NCBI RefSeq assembly: GCF_002896855.1
Contig: NZ_CP021850.1
Coordinates: 1,079,665 to 1,143,664 of the forward strand
DNA: 64,000 bases
Direction: 5' to 3'
Source of the DNA: Clostridium thermosuccinogenes
GTDB lineage: Bacteria > Bacillota > Clostridia > Acetivibrionales > DSM-5807
Of this stretch, positions 1 to 9,287 are shown piece after piece (within the stretch, counting starts at the first letter, position 1; each line of letters begins with the position of its first letter). The position numbers were made by a program, and so were the translations under genes. The notes under the pieces were generated by a model. The model had not been told where the DNA came from. It worked only from the letters and a program-made list of their open reading frames with translations, and searched no databases.

Positions 1-2
1 CC

Positions 3-1337
3 GTCAAAGACGGCGGCTTTGTGGTAAAGTATGCCAAGAACGGATACAAGGGCAACATTACCATGAGATATAAGCTGCTGGAAGGAGAAAATGCAAATTA
101 TACCGGCATGGCCAAGGAGTACAAGAGCTATTTGAAGGAGAAGGGCGCTTTAAAGGAAAACCCTGTACCGGAAAATGCTCCGTTATTCTTGGAATTGCTG
201 GCATCGGTGCCTACGGAAAAAATGTTCCTGGGTATTCCATACACATCCTATACAAGCATGACATCTACCGATGAGGCTCAGAAAATACTAGAAATGCTAA
301 AAGCAGACGGTGTGGAAAATATCGTTTTGCAATATACGGATTGGGCAAATGGAGGAATGAAAAATTCCATCTATAAGAACTTGAAAGTCATCAGAAGCAT
401 TGGGGGAATGAAAGGTTTTAAAGAACTGGTTTCCTTCGCCAAGAAGGAAGGTGTCGCCTTATTTCCTGAGATAAAGATGCTTACTACATACTCCACATGG
501 GGAGTAAGAGATAATAGGGATATTTCAAGGCTGTTGGACAATACAAAAGCAATAATGCCCAATTTCAACATTGTTACCCGGCAGACGAACAAGATCAGGG
601 AATGGCTGCTTTCTCCAAGCTTCCTGCCAAAGTATGCCTCCAGCATACAGAAATGGGTGAAAAAGCTGGAAATTGACGGATTGGGATTGAGCAATTCAGC
701 ACTTTTGCTGTATGGTGATTTTAATACAAAAAAGGAGCTTCTGCGTACAGATGCCAGACCTCTTATTGAGGAAGCCTTTAATACTCTGAACCAGGATACA
801 AAGCTGATGTTTTCAAACGCCAACAGCTATGCTTTTGGTTATGCCAGCTATATAACCGATCTTCCTACAAGTAACAGCGGCCGCCGGATAGTGGATTACA
901 GCGTGCCCTTTGTGCAGATGGTACTGGAAAATGACGTGCCTTATTCCATGGAGGACTACAACCAGTACAGTTTGGAAGGCTTTGAAAAGTATCTGTTAAA
1001 GGCTATTGAAACAAAAAGCAGCTTGAAATGGATTATGACTCATGAAAATGAGAGCAAATTGACTGAAGCCTATATATCCAAGAATTTTAATATGAAGCCT
1101 TATTTCCAGACTCAATTCAGCCGTTGGGAAGGCAAGATAGGTGACTATTACGACCAGTATAATGAGTTTTACCAGAAGGTCAAGGACGCTGAGATGAAAA
1201 ACCACGAGGTTATAAGCAGCGATCTTGTCAAAGTTGAGTATACCAATGGGTTGACGGTGTTTATAAACTATGGCAAAGAAGAGAAGACAATAGATGGAGT
1301 TAAAATTGAGCCTCTTTCATACACAATCAAAGGATAG
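3..1337 (+). CDS. DUF5696-type protein, C-terminal part (5' end outside window)
   Basis: The reading frame is open to the left edge, so this is the C-terminal ~445 residues of a longer protein. An internal GTG at 21 has no ribosome binding site and is not the true start. The sequence resembles DUF5696 proteins, which I recall as large extracytoplasmic proteins beside sugar ABC transporters in Firmicutes. The alternating strands and helices (for example GVENIVLQYTDWANGG, then a stretch ending FPEIKM) suggest a TIM-barrel, glycosidase-like fold, but I cannot name catalytic residues. Two ABC permease genes follow after 14 bp, so it is probably co-transcribed with them and works on the same carbohydrate. 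Family assignment is moderate; function is inference. Confidence 0.7.
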   Translation, partial: VKDGGFVVKYAKNGYKGNITMRYKLLEGENANYTGMAKEYKSYLKEKGALKENPVPENAPLFLELLASVPTEKMFLGIPYTSYTSMTSTDEAQKILEMLKADGVENIVLQYTDWANGGMKNSIYKNLKVIRSIGGMKGFKELVSFAKKEGVALFPEIKMLTTYSTWGVRDNRDISRLLDNTKAIMPNFNIVTRQTNKIREWLLSPSFLPKYASSIQKWVKKLEIDGLGLSNSALLLYGDFNTKKELLRTDARPLIEEAFNTLNQDTKLMFSNANSYAFGYASYITDLPTSNSGRRIVDYSVPFVQMVLENDVPYSMEDYNQYSLEGFEKYLLKAIETKSSLKWIMTHENESKLTEAYISKNFNMKPYFQTQFSRWEGKIGDYYDQYNEFYQKVKDAEMKNHEVISSDLVKVEYTNGLTVFINYGKEEKTIDGVKIEPLSYTIKG

Positions 1338-1351
1338 CGAGGTGGAATAAC

Positions 1352-2302
1352 ATGGTAAAATCCAGGACAGTAAAACAAAAAAGCGGAGGATGGTATTACC
1401 ATCTTGGACTTACAAGAAAAAAGTCCTTATGGGGAGTCATATTTCTGATGCCATGGCTGTTAGGGTTCCTCATTTTTTTCCTGAAGCCTCTTGTGGAGTC
1501 GATTATATACAGCTTTAATAAAGTAAAAGTGGTTGAGGGAGGAATAACCAAAAGCTTTGTCGGATTCAGCAATTATGTGCAGGCTTTCACAGTGGACACC
1601 ATATTTAACAGGCTGATGCTGACAATGCTTCAAAAGACATTTCCCCAGGTGCTGGTGGTGATCATTTTTTCGATGCTGGCAGCTGTTCTGATAAACGGCA
1701 AATATCCCGGGCGCAGTGTAGCCCGTACGATATTTTTAATCCCCATCATTATGGGTACGGATATAGCTAGTGCAAGTCTTGTGGGAAGTGATGTCATAAG
1801 CAAGGAGATTGCGACGACTTCAGGTATGGCAGACTTTGGTTCCAGGTTTATCCTTGATGTTCTTACCAATACCGGACTGCCTACTTTCATCACCGGCTTT
1901 GTTTCTGCGGCGGTCAGCAATATCTTCGGAGTACTGGCAAATTCAGGACTTCCAACGCTTATATTCCTGGCTGGACTGCAGACAATTTCTCCGGCGCTGT
2001 ATGAAGTGGCAAAAATTGAAGGGGCAACCACTTATGAAACTTTCTGGAAAGTTACATTACCCATGCTTTCTCCTATGGTGCTGGTGTCTACGGTATACAG
2101 CATAATAGATGGATTTTTCCGTCACACTACGACGATAAGCGGTACAACATACGGAATTATCAAGCGTATGTATGATGTGGCTTTCGTACAGGCCAATTAT
2201 GGCCTTAGCGCAGCTATGACGACGGTGTATATGCTGGTCAGTGTGATTGTAGTAAGTTTAGTTTCATTTCTGATATCGAGGGTGGTGTTCTATTATGACT
2301 AA
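1352..2302 (+). CDS. Carbohydrate ABC transporter permease (MalF/UgpA/LplB type)
   Basis: A 316-residue integral membrane protein with a long cytoplasmic N-terminus and about six hydrophobic segments, starting around residue 30 (GVIFLMPWLLGFLIFFL). The EAA loop that contacts the ATPase is visible near residues 218-240 (EVAKIEGATTYETFWKVTLP). The ATG is preceded by GAGGTGG at good spacing. It overlaps the next permease by 8 bp, giving a heteromeric pair typical of CUT1 sugar or oligosaccharide importers. No binding protein or ATPase is in the window; the binding protein may lie upstream and the ATPase may be a shared MsmX-type protein elsewhere. Substrate is unknown; the neighbouring fucosidase suggests a fucosylated glycan or plant oligosaccharide. 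Confidence 0.9.
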   Translation: MVKSRTVKQKSGGWYYHLGLTRKKSLWGVIFLMPWLLGFLIFFLKPLVESIIYSFNKVKVVEGGITKSFVGFSNYVQAFTVDTIFNRLMLTMLQKTFPQVLVVIIFSMLAAVLINGKYPGRSVARTIFLIPIIMGTDIASASLVGSDVISKEIATTSGMADFGSRFILDVLTNTGLPTFITGFVSAAVSNIFGVLANSGLPTLIFLAGLQTISPALYEVAKIEGATTYETFWKVTLPMLSPMVLVSTVYSIIDGFFRHTTTISGTTYGIIKRMYDVAFVQANYGLSAAMTTVYMLVSVIVVSLVSFLISRVVFYYD

Positions 2303-3353
2303 TATGGCAGGTTTGCAGCAAAAGCATGTTGCCGTCGGAGAAAAACTCAATACGAAAAAAAGTATGACCAGGATAACCCGCGCCAAGGTGGAAAAAAGCG
2401 TCAAGAAAACTATATTCGTAGTTTTCAGATATGCGCTTATAATATCCCTGTCCTATATGATTTTATACCCTCTATTGAGGATGATCGCGCAATCATTTAC
2501 CCATCCCTATGATATTGGTTCGATGGGTTCCATATGGGTTCCGGAGATGCCGGTCTTCGATAATATTATTGTGGCGTCCACTATAATGAATTATCCAAAA
2601 GGAGTGGTATTTACAACCCTTTCTACCCTTGTGGTAGTGGTGCTCCAAATTTTCAACGCAGCTTTTGCCGGATATTCTTTTGCCCGATTGAAGTTTAGAG
2701 GAAGCAAGCTCCTTTTTGCGTTGGTGATTTTTACAATAGTTGTTCCGCCATCCTCAGTCATGCTTCCTCAGTATGTATATCTGCGCAACTTTGACATTTT
2801 GGGTATCTTTCAGTTGATAACCGGACACAAGCTGAATTTGCTGGGCAAGCCGGCTTCGATGTGGCTGTTGGCAGCCATGGGGCAAGGGTTGAACTCCGGA
2901 TTATTTGTGTACATTTTCCGCCAGTTCTTTAAGGGACTTCCGAAAGAACTGGAAGAAGCGGCATATGTGGATGGTGCGGGATTGCTGCGCATCTTCTTAA
3001 GAATTGTTCTTCCGATTTCCAAGCCTGGCATACTAACAGTTGGAGTCCTGAGCTTTGTTTGGAACTGGAACGACACATATTTTCCACGCCTGTTCAATCC
3101 AACAAACGACTATCTGCGCATCCGCTTGAGCGGATTAAGTGCAGCAAGCGGTGGTACAAGCAATGTGCAGCTTGCCATAGGCAATGTGGTTTCAAAGCTG
3201 CCGCCGGATATTTTAAAGCTCACTTCGGATGCTTATGATAAGATGATATTGACGGTTTGCTCCCTTCTTATCATCCTGCCTCTGATCGTATTCTTCCTCA
3301 TAGTGCAAAAGCACTTTGTTGAGGGTATAGAAAGATCGGGTATAGTAGGCTAG
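2295..3353 (+). CDS. Carbohydrate ABC transporter permease (MalG/UgpE/LplC type)
   Basis: A 352-residue permease, the partner of the preceding gene, with which it overlaps by 8 bp (likely translational coupling). It has a charged N-terminal tail of about 45 residues, then six predicted membrane segments. The EAA motif is at about residues 216-240 (ELEEAAYVDGAGLLRIFLRI...LP). The family role is to form half of the membrane channel of a CUT1-type sugar importer. The tail is longer than the usual ~290-residue members, as seen in LplC-like proteins. The gene is followed by short tandem repeats, not a clear terminator. Confidence 0.9.
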   Translation: MTNMAGLQQKHVAVGEKLNTKKSMTRITRAKVEKSVKKTIFVVFRYALIISLSYMILYPLLRMIAQSFTHPYDIGSMGSIWVPEMPVFDNIIVASTIMNYPKGVVFTTLSTLVVVVLQIFNAAFAGYSFARLKFRGSKLLFALVIFTIVVPPSSVMLPQYVYLRNFDILGIFQLITGHKLNLLGKPASMWLLAAMGQGLNSGLFVYIFRQFFKGLPKELEEAAYVDGAGLLRIFLRIVLPISKPGILTVGVLSFVWNWNDTYFPRLFNPTNDYLRIRLSGLSAASGGTSNVQLAIGNVVSKLPPDILKLTSDAYDKMILTVCSLLIILPLIVFFLIVQKHFVEGIERSGIVG

Positions 3354-3373
3354 GATCATATATATATAGAAGG

Positions 3374-3421
3374 ATAGAAGTATAGCAGGATAGAAATATA
3401 GAAGTATAGCAGGATAGAAAT
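3374..3421 (+). repeat. Perfect 24-bp tandem duplication in an intergenic repeat tract
   Basis: A 24-bp unit beginning ATAGAAGTATAGCAGGATAG is present twice head to tail (3374-3397 and 3398-3421). It sits in a longer degenerate tract of TATAG/GGATAG words from about 3355 to 3455, starting directly after the permease stop codon. It has no coding potential and no spacers. It looks like slippage-generated sequence. Confidence 0.85.
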
Positions 3422-3586
3422 ATAGTAGGATGATAGAGGCATAGTAAGATAAAAGTCTACAGAGACTAGGAATTTATGGAGCGGACATACCGGCAAAAAG
3501 CGGGAAATTTGTGCCATCTTCTCGTGATTTTAGCCATAAAGACCTGCACCACTTTCATGTGACTTTGGATTATGAGGAAGGACACA

Positions 3587-3724
3587 ATGGAACGGAAATT
3601 GTCTGAACTTAATCCTCAGGGACAGAAGGTGGCCAGGTTGATGAAGCAGGAAGCCTGGGATTTTTATCCCAGGATATTTCCTTATTATATAAAAAATGAA
3701 ATACTGTATTCGGAGGTAGTGTGA
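3587..3724 (+). CDS. Possible 45-residue small protein upstream of the fucosidase
   Basis: An ATG with a good ribosome binding site (GAGGAAGGA, about 4 nt before the start) opens a 45-codon frame ending at 3724, one base before the fucosidase ATG. That spacing would give tight coupling. The product begins MERKLSELNPQGQKVARLMK and is charged, ending in an aromatic segment with no signal peptide. I do not recognise it. The preceding frame, about 3485-3607, also reads like protein (for example HKDLHHFHVTLDYEEGHNG) but lacks a start codon. The whole 3460-3724 stretch could therefore be the decayed end of a lost gene instead of a functional small ORF. Confidence 0.35.
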   Translation: MERKLSELNPQGQKVARLMKQEAWDFYPRIFPYYIKNEILYSEVV

Positions 3725-3725
3725 T

Positions 3726-5096
3726 ATGGCGGACAAGGTAAACCAGGGAGTGCATAATTATACCGATAAATACGATTACATTGCACCGGAAGATCCACTG
3801 GTAAGGGAAAGGTTGGAGTGGTTCAAGGATCAGAAGCTTGGACTTATGATGCATTGGGGACCTTATTGCCAGCTGGGAGTTGTTGAATCCTGGGCATTAT
3901 CCGATAAGGACGGCAGTTGGTCGCGAAACGGCATCGACTGGGTAGACGGGGATATGGAGCTGTTCAAACAGCAATATATCGATCTGAACAAGACCTTCAA
4001 CCCGGTTCGTTTCATGCCTGACCAGTGGGCGAAAATCGCCAAGGAAGGCGGCTTTAAGTATCTCATATTCACCACAAAGCACCATGATGGTTTTTGCATG
4101 TGGGATACCAAGACGACGGATTATAAAATAACCGGGAAGGATTGCCCCTACCGGAACAACAAATATGCGGATATAGTAAAGCATTTGTTCAATGCGTTCA
4201 GGAATGAAGGCTTGGGTATAGCTGCCTATTTTTCCAAAGCGGACTGGCATAGTGAGTACTACTGGGCGGAAGGGCATGAGCACAGCCATTTCAAGAACAG
4301 GAATACCACCTATAACACGAAGGAGTATCCCGAGCTTTGGAATAAATTCGTTGAGTATACCCACGAGCAGTTAAGAGAGCTTCTGACTGATTACGGGAAA
4401 GTGGATATTTTGTGGCTGGATGCCGGATGGGTTTGTCCTCAAAACAACCAGGATATCCGCTTGTATGATATTATTGAGGAAATAAGACGAACTACTCAGC
4501 CAGGCTTAATCGTAGCCGACAGAACTGTGGGTGGGGTGTATGAGAATTATGTAACTCCCGAACAGACTGTGCCCGACGAACCCATGGATATACCGTGGGA
4601 AAGCTGCATCACCCTCGGAACTTCTTTCTCTTTTGCTTACGGTGATGATTACAAGCCATTGCGGCAGGTAGCGCATTTGCTTATTGACATAGTGGCAAAA
4701 GGAGGAAATCTGGCTCTGAATGTCGGCCCTCAGCCTGACGGAAGGCTGCCAAGACAGGCGCTGCGCTCCATTCATGATCTCGGGCAGTGGCTGAAGGTGT
4801 ATGGCGACGCCATTTATGGCACGAGGCCATGTGCACCATATCGTACAGGTAATTTTGCCTTCACAAAAAAAGGTGGTAAAGTGTATGCCTTCTATTTGTA
4901 CTCCGATGAAAATCAGGAGCTCATAACGGAAACCACCATACCTGTGGATTTTGACTGCAAATCAGTTACTTTGATGGGCTCTGGTGAAAGGATTTCCTTT
5001 AAACGGACATCTGAAGGCATAAAGGTGACAGTGCCGCATAGAGAGGGCAAGACTCCCGTATGCGATGTATTTGTCTTATCTGATGAAGAAGGCTAA
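3726..5096 (+). CDS. Alpha-L-fucosidase, glycoside hydrolase family 29
   Basis: A 456-residue protein matching GH29 throughout: LGLMMHWGPY near residue 40, FKYLIFTTKHHDGFCMW near residue 110, and DILWLDAGW, where Asp232 is the expected nucleophile (family W-[FL]-D motif). AKGGNLALNVGPQPDG closes the barrel, followed by a short beta domain. The reaction is hydrolysis of terminal alpha-L-fucosyl linkages. There is no signal peptide, so it acts in the cytoplasm on imported fucosylated oligosaccharides, which fits the upstream ABC permeases. The ATG follows GGAGGTAGTGTGAT. Linkage specificity cannot be read from the sequence. Confidence 0.93.
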   Translation: MADKVNQGVHNYTDKYDYIAPEDPLVRERLEWFKDQKLGLMMHWGPYCQLGVVESWALSDKDGSWSRNGIDWVDGDMELFKQQYIDLNKTFNPVRFMPDQWAKIAKEGGFKYLIFTTKHHDGFCMWDTKTTDYKITGKDCPYRNNKYADIVKHLFNAFRNEGLGIAAYFSKADWHSEYYWAEGHEHSHFKNRNTTYNTKEYPELWNKFVEYTHEQLRELLTDYGKVDILWLDAGWVCPQNNQDIRLYDIIEEIRRTTQPGLIVADRTVGGVYENYVTPEQTVPDEPMDIPWESCITLGTSFSFAYGDDYKPLRQVAHLLIDIVAKGGNLALNVGPQPDGRLPRQALRSIHDLGQWLKVYGDAIYGTRPCAPYRTGNFAFTKKGGKVYAFYLYSDENQELITETTIPVDFDCKSVTLMGSGERISFKRTSEGIKVTVPHREGKTPVCDVFVLSDEEG

Positions 5097-5149
5097 GTTT
5101 GACAATGTGTTGATATAAGAATGGCAATATAAAAGAAGGGAAGGCATTT

Positions 5150-7633
5150 ATGTTTACGGCGAAAACGATAGAAAAGATTGAAAAAGCTTTTAAACGTGTG
5201 GAAGCTGACGTAGCCAGATATAAGGAAGTTTTTGACAGCGCTACGGATGTTGAACGCATATGCCTGAAATATTATTATGCCTACATGCCGGTAAGTGACC
5301 TGGCAACTTATGATGCCTCGCTTTTCCTGAAAATTATCAGGCAGACATTGAAGGTCCATGAGATGAACATATTCAACGTGGACATCCCGGAAGATATTTT
5401 TCTCAACTATGTTTTGCAGTATCGCGTCAATAATGAGAATATTGAGTATAACCGGGAGTTGTTTTTTAATGAGCTGTACGGGCGCATAAAAGGCAAGACT
5501 ATGTATGATGCTGCTCTGGAGGTAAATTACTGGTGCCTCGAAAAGGCAACGTACAAAGCTACAAATCCCAGGACGGTTTCACCGCTGACGCTTATCAGGA
5601 ATGCTAAAGGGCGCTGTGGAGAGGAATCCACATTTACCGTGACTGCTATGAGAAGTGTAGGCATACCTGCGCGGCAGATTTATACTCCGCGATGGGCGCA
5701 TTGTGACAGCAACCATGCTTGGGTGGAAGTGTATATAGATGGAAGATGGAGGTTTTTGGGTGCATGCGAGCCGGAGCCTGCTCTCGACCGTGGATGGTTT
5801 ACCGGTCCGGCTTCCAGGGGAATGTTGATCCATACCCGGGCGTTTTCCGGCATATTTTACAGCAATGAAGAAATTACTTATGGGAACGAAATATATAATG
5901 AGTTGAATTTGACAAGAAATTATGCCGAAGCTAAAAAACTTACCGTCAAAGTGAAAAACACCGGTGCTAGAAAAATAAAAATACGGTTTGAAATACCAAA
6001 CTCCTGTGAGCTGTCCCCTATTGCAGTGCTGGAAGCGGATAGCAATGGCGAAGTTTCCTTTACCACCGGTCTCGGTGATTTGCAAATCCATGCCACCGAC
6101 GGGGAAAGGTTCCTGACACATAAGGTGGATGTCCGCATGCAGGACACCGTTATCTTGGATTTTAACAACGCCGTATTGAAGGAAACAGGAACCAGCACGA
6201 TGAAATTTGTGCCACCTGCCGGCAAAGCAGAAGACAAGGATATGCCCGGAGACCCTTCTGTCCATGCGGCACGGATACAGCATTGCAATGAGGTCCGTAC
6301 GGCATATGAAAACACCTTTATCACAGAAGAAAGAGGCAGGGAAATAGCTAAAAGCTATGAAGGTTTCCATACTGATATTGTCCACCTTCTGATGGAATCC
6401 AAAGGCAATCATGAAGAGATCATTAAATTTCTTGATGGGGATAACGGAATACCTTTCAAGTATAAAATATTGCTTTTAAAGGCGCTGCCTGAAAAGGATT
6501 TAACAGACAGCACCTGCGAGATGCTGAACGATCATTTGGTATATGCATACCCTTACAGGGATTGCTATTATGAGGATGTTTTTGCTAAGTATGTATTAAA
6601 CCCGCGGATACTTACGGAGATGCTTTATCCCTACAGAGCTTTTATAAACAGCTATTTTAATGAAGAGACCAAAAAAGCTTTTGCAGAAAACCCTCGCAGG
6701 ATTTACGATTTTATAAATGAAGAAATTCAGGATGCGACAGAGATGGACTACAAGACTTTAATAGCTTCGGCTAAAGGGACTTTGCAATTGAAACGGGGTT
6801 CCAAGGTCTCAAGGGACGTGCTGTTTGTATCCATCTGCCGGAGTCTGGGCATACCAGCCCGTTTCAACCCTGTTGACGGGGAACTGGAGTATTATAAAGA
6901 CGGAGAATTTGTGCGTTTAGTGTCCCGCAAGGCAAAAGAAACGTCCAAGCTGACGCTGAACTGTGAAGAAAAGCTTCGGTACGCAAGGAATTTTACAATC
7001 GCCCGTTTGGTGGGAGGGGAGTATCAAACTCTGTCCCTCTGGAGGCACGAAACCTCTGAATTTGATCTGGAGGAAGGCTGCTATCGGGTTCTGACGGGGC
7101 AAAGGCTGACAGACGGCTCCATGCTTCTGAATGCATATTATTTGGAAATGAAAAAGGGAGAAGATGTTGTTCTGGAAGTTTCCATACCTAAGGAGAGAAA
7201 TCAAATGGAATGGATAACCCTGCCGGATGACAATATACCTGCCCAACCGGTAGATATCGGATTATCTTCTGCCCTATACCGGGAATACAACATTCTGGCT
7301 TACATAGAGCCTGCCAAGGAGCCGACGGAGCATTTCCTCAGGGAACTGATGAATGCTTCAGAGACAATTAAGGGCAGACAGGTGGGAATTGTATTGATTG
7401 CTGCCGGAAGAAACCATACTCTGGAGCAGGTTTTGAAAGAATTTCCGGACATCAGGCTCATTGAGACGGAAGACACAACCTTTGCAGAGAAACTGCTTGC
7501 CCGGCTTGGACTCCCAGCAGGAAACTATCCAGTACAGACCATGATTCGTAAGACGACGGAAGGCATGGCAGCATTATATTATTGCAGCGGATACTGTGTG
7601 GGTTCCGTTGACCTGATGCTAAAGTGCATATAG
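5150..7633 (+). CDS. Large transglutaminase-like (papain-fold) protein, second domain degenerate
   Basis: An 827-residue protein without a signal peptide. A transglutaminase-like core lies at about residues 115-215: KGRCGEES carries the nucleophile Cys156, SNHAW carries His189, and WRFLGACEPEP holds the position of the third residue, with Glu207 a candidate replacing the usual Asp. A beta-rich region follows at about 255-340. A second core-like segment at about 545-600 (CRSLGIPARFNPVDGELEY) repeats the fold but lacks the Cys and His. Family members may act as proteases, amidases or cross-linking enzymes; the reaction here is unknown. It follows the GH29 gene by 53 bp and ends at a terminator, so it is probably last in the carbohydrate operon. 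Confidence 0.8.
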   Translation: MFTAKTIEKIEKAFKRVEADVARYKEVFDSATDVERICLKYYYAYMPVSDLATYDASLFLKIIRQTLKVHEMNIFNVDIPEDIFLNYVLQYRVNNENIEYNRELFFNELYGRIKGKTMYDAALEVNYWCLEKATYKATNPRTVSPLTLIRNAKGRCGEESTFTVTAMRSVGIPARQIYTPRWAHCDSNHAWVEVYIDGRWRFLGACEPEPALDRGWFTGPASRGMLIHTRAFSGIFYSNEEITYGNEIYNELNLTRNYAEAKKLTVKVKNTGARKIKIRFEIPNSCELSPIAVLEADSNGEVSFTTGLGDLQIHATDGERFLTHKVDVRMQDTVILDFNNAVLKETGTSTMKFVPPAGKAEDKDMPGDPSVHAARIQHCNEVRTAYENTFITEERGREIAKSYEGFHTDIVHLLMESKGNHEEIIKFLDGDNGIPFKYKILLLKALPEKDLTDSTCEMLNDHLVYAYPYRDCYYEDVFAKYVLNPRILTEMLYPYRAFINSYFNEETKKAFAENPRRIYDFINEEIQDATEMDYKTLIASAKGTLQLKRGSKVSRDVLFVSICRSLGIPARFNPVDGELEYYKDGEFVRLVSRKAKETSKLTLNCEEKLRYARNFTIARLVGGEYQTLSLWRHETSEFDLEEGCYRVLTGQRLTDGSMLLNAYYLEMKKGEDVVLEVSIPKERNQMEWITLPDDNIPAQPVDIGLSSALYREYNILAYIEPAKEPTEHFLRELMNASETIKGRQVGIVLIAAGRNHTLEQVLKEFPDIRLIETEDTTFAEKLLARLGLPAGNYPVQTMIRKTTEGMAALYYCSGYCVGSVDLMLKCI

Positions 7634-7678
7634 TGAATTTTATAGATATAAGAATTAAGAATAAAGAATACACACTTA

Positions 7679-7706
7679 AGAGGGTGGTATAATCTGCCCT
7701 CTTTTT
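7679..7706 (+). terminator. Intrinsic terminator after the carbohydrate operon
   Basis: A 6-bp stem AGAGGG/CCCTCT with a 12-nt loop is followed by five T residues, 45 bp after the transglutaminase-like gene. Confidence 0.75.
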
Positions 7707-8054
7707 CGTTTGCCTATGAAAGTGAGAGAAAAAAACCTTAAAAAATGCATCCTACTAAAAAATCCCGTTCATATTATCACTACTTAATATATATCCTTCA
7801 TGGAAAAATCGGGATAAGCAATGCAAAACCCATAGCATCAAGGAAAAGCTAATGTGAAATATGGATGTAAAAGTGAGTTTAAGTACCTATATAAATTAAA
7901 GAAGATGCTCTTAAAAAATGATGAACTTTCACTATACTTGTGATATACTCTAATCTGTATGCGAGATGCAGGAAGCATTTTCATGTCGTTCTAAGTATAA
8001 CCCCTGCGTTATGCATGCTGCGAATAAAAGATAGGTGGGAATGAAAATAGATAT
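7707..8054. other. Intergenic region, no gene recognised
   Basis: About 350 bp of AT-rich sequence between the terminator and the MFS gene. I see only a weak ATCCCG/CGGGAT inverted pair around 7765-7820 and the purine-rich AGGTGGGA just before 8041. No RNA gene or known riboswitch pattern is apparent. Confidence 0.4.
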
Positions 8055-9287
8055 ATGGTGGGGAACTCTAAAAAGCACATCATCAGAAAAATGAGAGTGT
8101 TTATGTTTGTATATTGGGCGATGATGCTCAGCGTGACGGGAATGTATACCATGTACCTTGGAGATATAGGCTTTACCAAAGGAGAAATAGGGATTGCGGT
8201 CACTATTTATATGGTATCGGCCTTAATAGGCCAGAATGTTTTTGGATATCTGGCAGATAAAACCGGGAACATAAAAAAGGTTTTTACATTATCAACCGCT
8301 ACGGGAATATTGATTGCCACATTGCTGGCTTTTGCAAAATCAAGCATTCAGATTTATGTTTTGATATTTTTATGGGGTTTCTTTATATGTGGAACAGTAC
8401 CTCTTTCCGATGTGTGGTGTATAAATAGCCTGAAGGCCAGCAATGAACTAAATGATTACGGGAAAATCCGGGGCTTCGGATCTATCGGATATGGCATTTC
8501 GGGAGTTTTATTAGGGCTGACTCTCCAGTTCTTTGGATGGAAAGCATATTATTGGTATATCGCAGCATGTGTTTGTCTGACCTTGCTGGCAATATTCGCT
8601 ATAGGTGATAAGGAAGAAAAGGCAGGTATAAAGGGGACTAAGGATAATAAAAGGACTTCAAAAGAGGTTTCTGCAATTGATGCCTTAAAAGAGATAATAA
8701 AGATAAAGCCTCTGGTTTCGATGGTAATTCTGATATTCATATACAGCTTTGTAGTGAAAGGAATATACAATTACCTGGGAGTTTTGATAGGCGATTATGG
8801 CGGAGGACCACTCAATCTGGGTTTTACCTATTTTTTTGATGCATCTCCTGAGATAGTGACATTTTTCCTTACGACAAGGCTTTTGAGAAGATTCCATAGC
8901 AAAAAGCTTGTGTTTGTGGCATTTTTGCTGCAGACGTTGAGATTGACCTTCATTTTGATATTCAACAGTGCTCTTGCAGTAACTCTATTGGGCACATTAT
9001 CCGGTTTTGCTTATGGACTGCTCTCATCTTCATATAAGACTTATTTATATGAACTGGCTCCCGAAAAATATAAAGCCAGTTGTATGAGTCTATGTGAGAC
9101 AACAATCGGGATGTCGGCAGTTTTTAGTGCTCCGGTGTTTGGATTTTTGTTTGACAAGTTTGGAGCTAATTTTACCATAACCTTTGGACTGGTCATATAC
9201 ATTATTTCAGTGATCATGCTTTTGTGGAATTTCCGTATGGATAGAAAAGCAAATGTCATGAATACAGGAACAGTTCTCAGGCAGTAG
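8055..9287 (+). CDS. MFS transporter, nucleoside-symporter/MFS_1-like
   Basis: A 410-residue protein with about twelve hydrophobic helices in two halves, separated by a charged loop near residues 190-210 (KEEKAGIKGTKDNKRTSKE). Family features include GDIGFTKGEIGI after helix 1 and GYLADKTGNIKKVF, the variant of the MFS loop 2-3 signature. It probably exports or imports a small solute by ion coupling; the substrate is unknown. The start is uncertain: AGGTGGGA lies 15 nt before the ATG at 8055 and is better placed for an out-of-frame ATG at 8041, so a downstream Met (such as residue 13) is possible. It stands alone between a terminator and an AT-rich island. Confidence 0.85.
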   Translation: MVGNSKKHIIRKMRVFMFVYWAMMLSVTGMYTMYLGDIGFTKGEIGIAVTIYMVSALIGQNVFGYLADKTGNIKKVFTLSTATGILIATLLAFAKSSIQIYVLIFLWGFFICGTVPLSDVWCINSLKASNELNDYGKIRGFGSIGYGISGVLLGLTLQFFGWKAYYWYIAACVCLTLLAIFAIGDKEEKAGIKGTKDNKRTSKEVSAIDALKEIIKIKPLVSMVILIFIYSFVVKGIYNYLGVLIGDYGGGPLNLGFTYFFDASPEIVTFFLTTRLLRRFHSKKLVFVAFLLQTLRLTFILIFNSALAVTLLGTLSGFAYGLLSSSYKTYLYELAPEKYKASCMSLCETTIGMSAVFSAPVFGFLFDKFGANFTITFGLVIYIISVIMLLWNFRMDRKANVMNTGTVLRQ

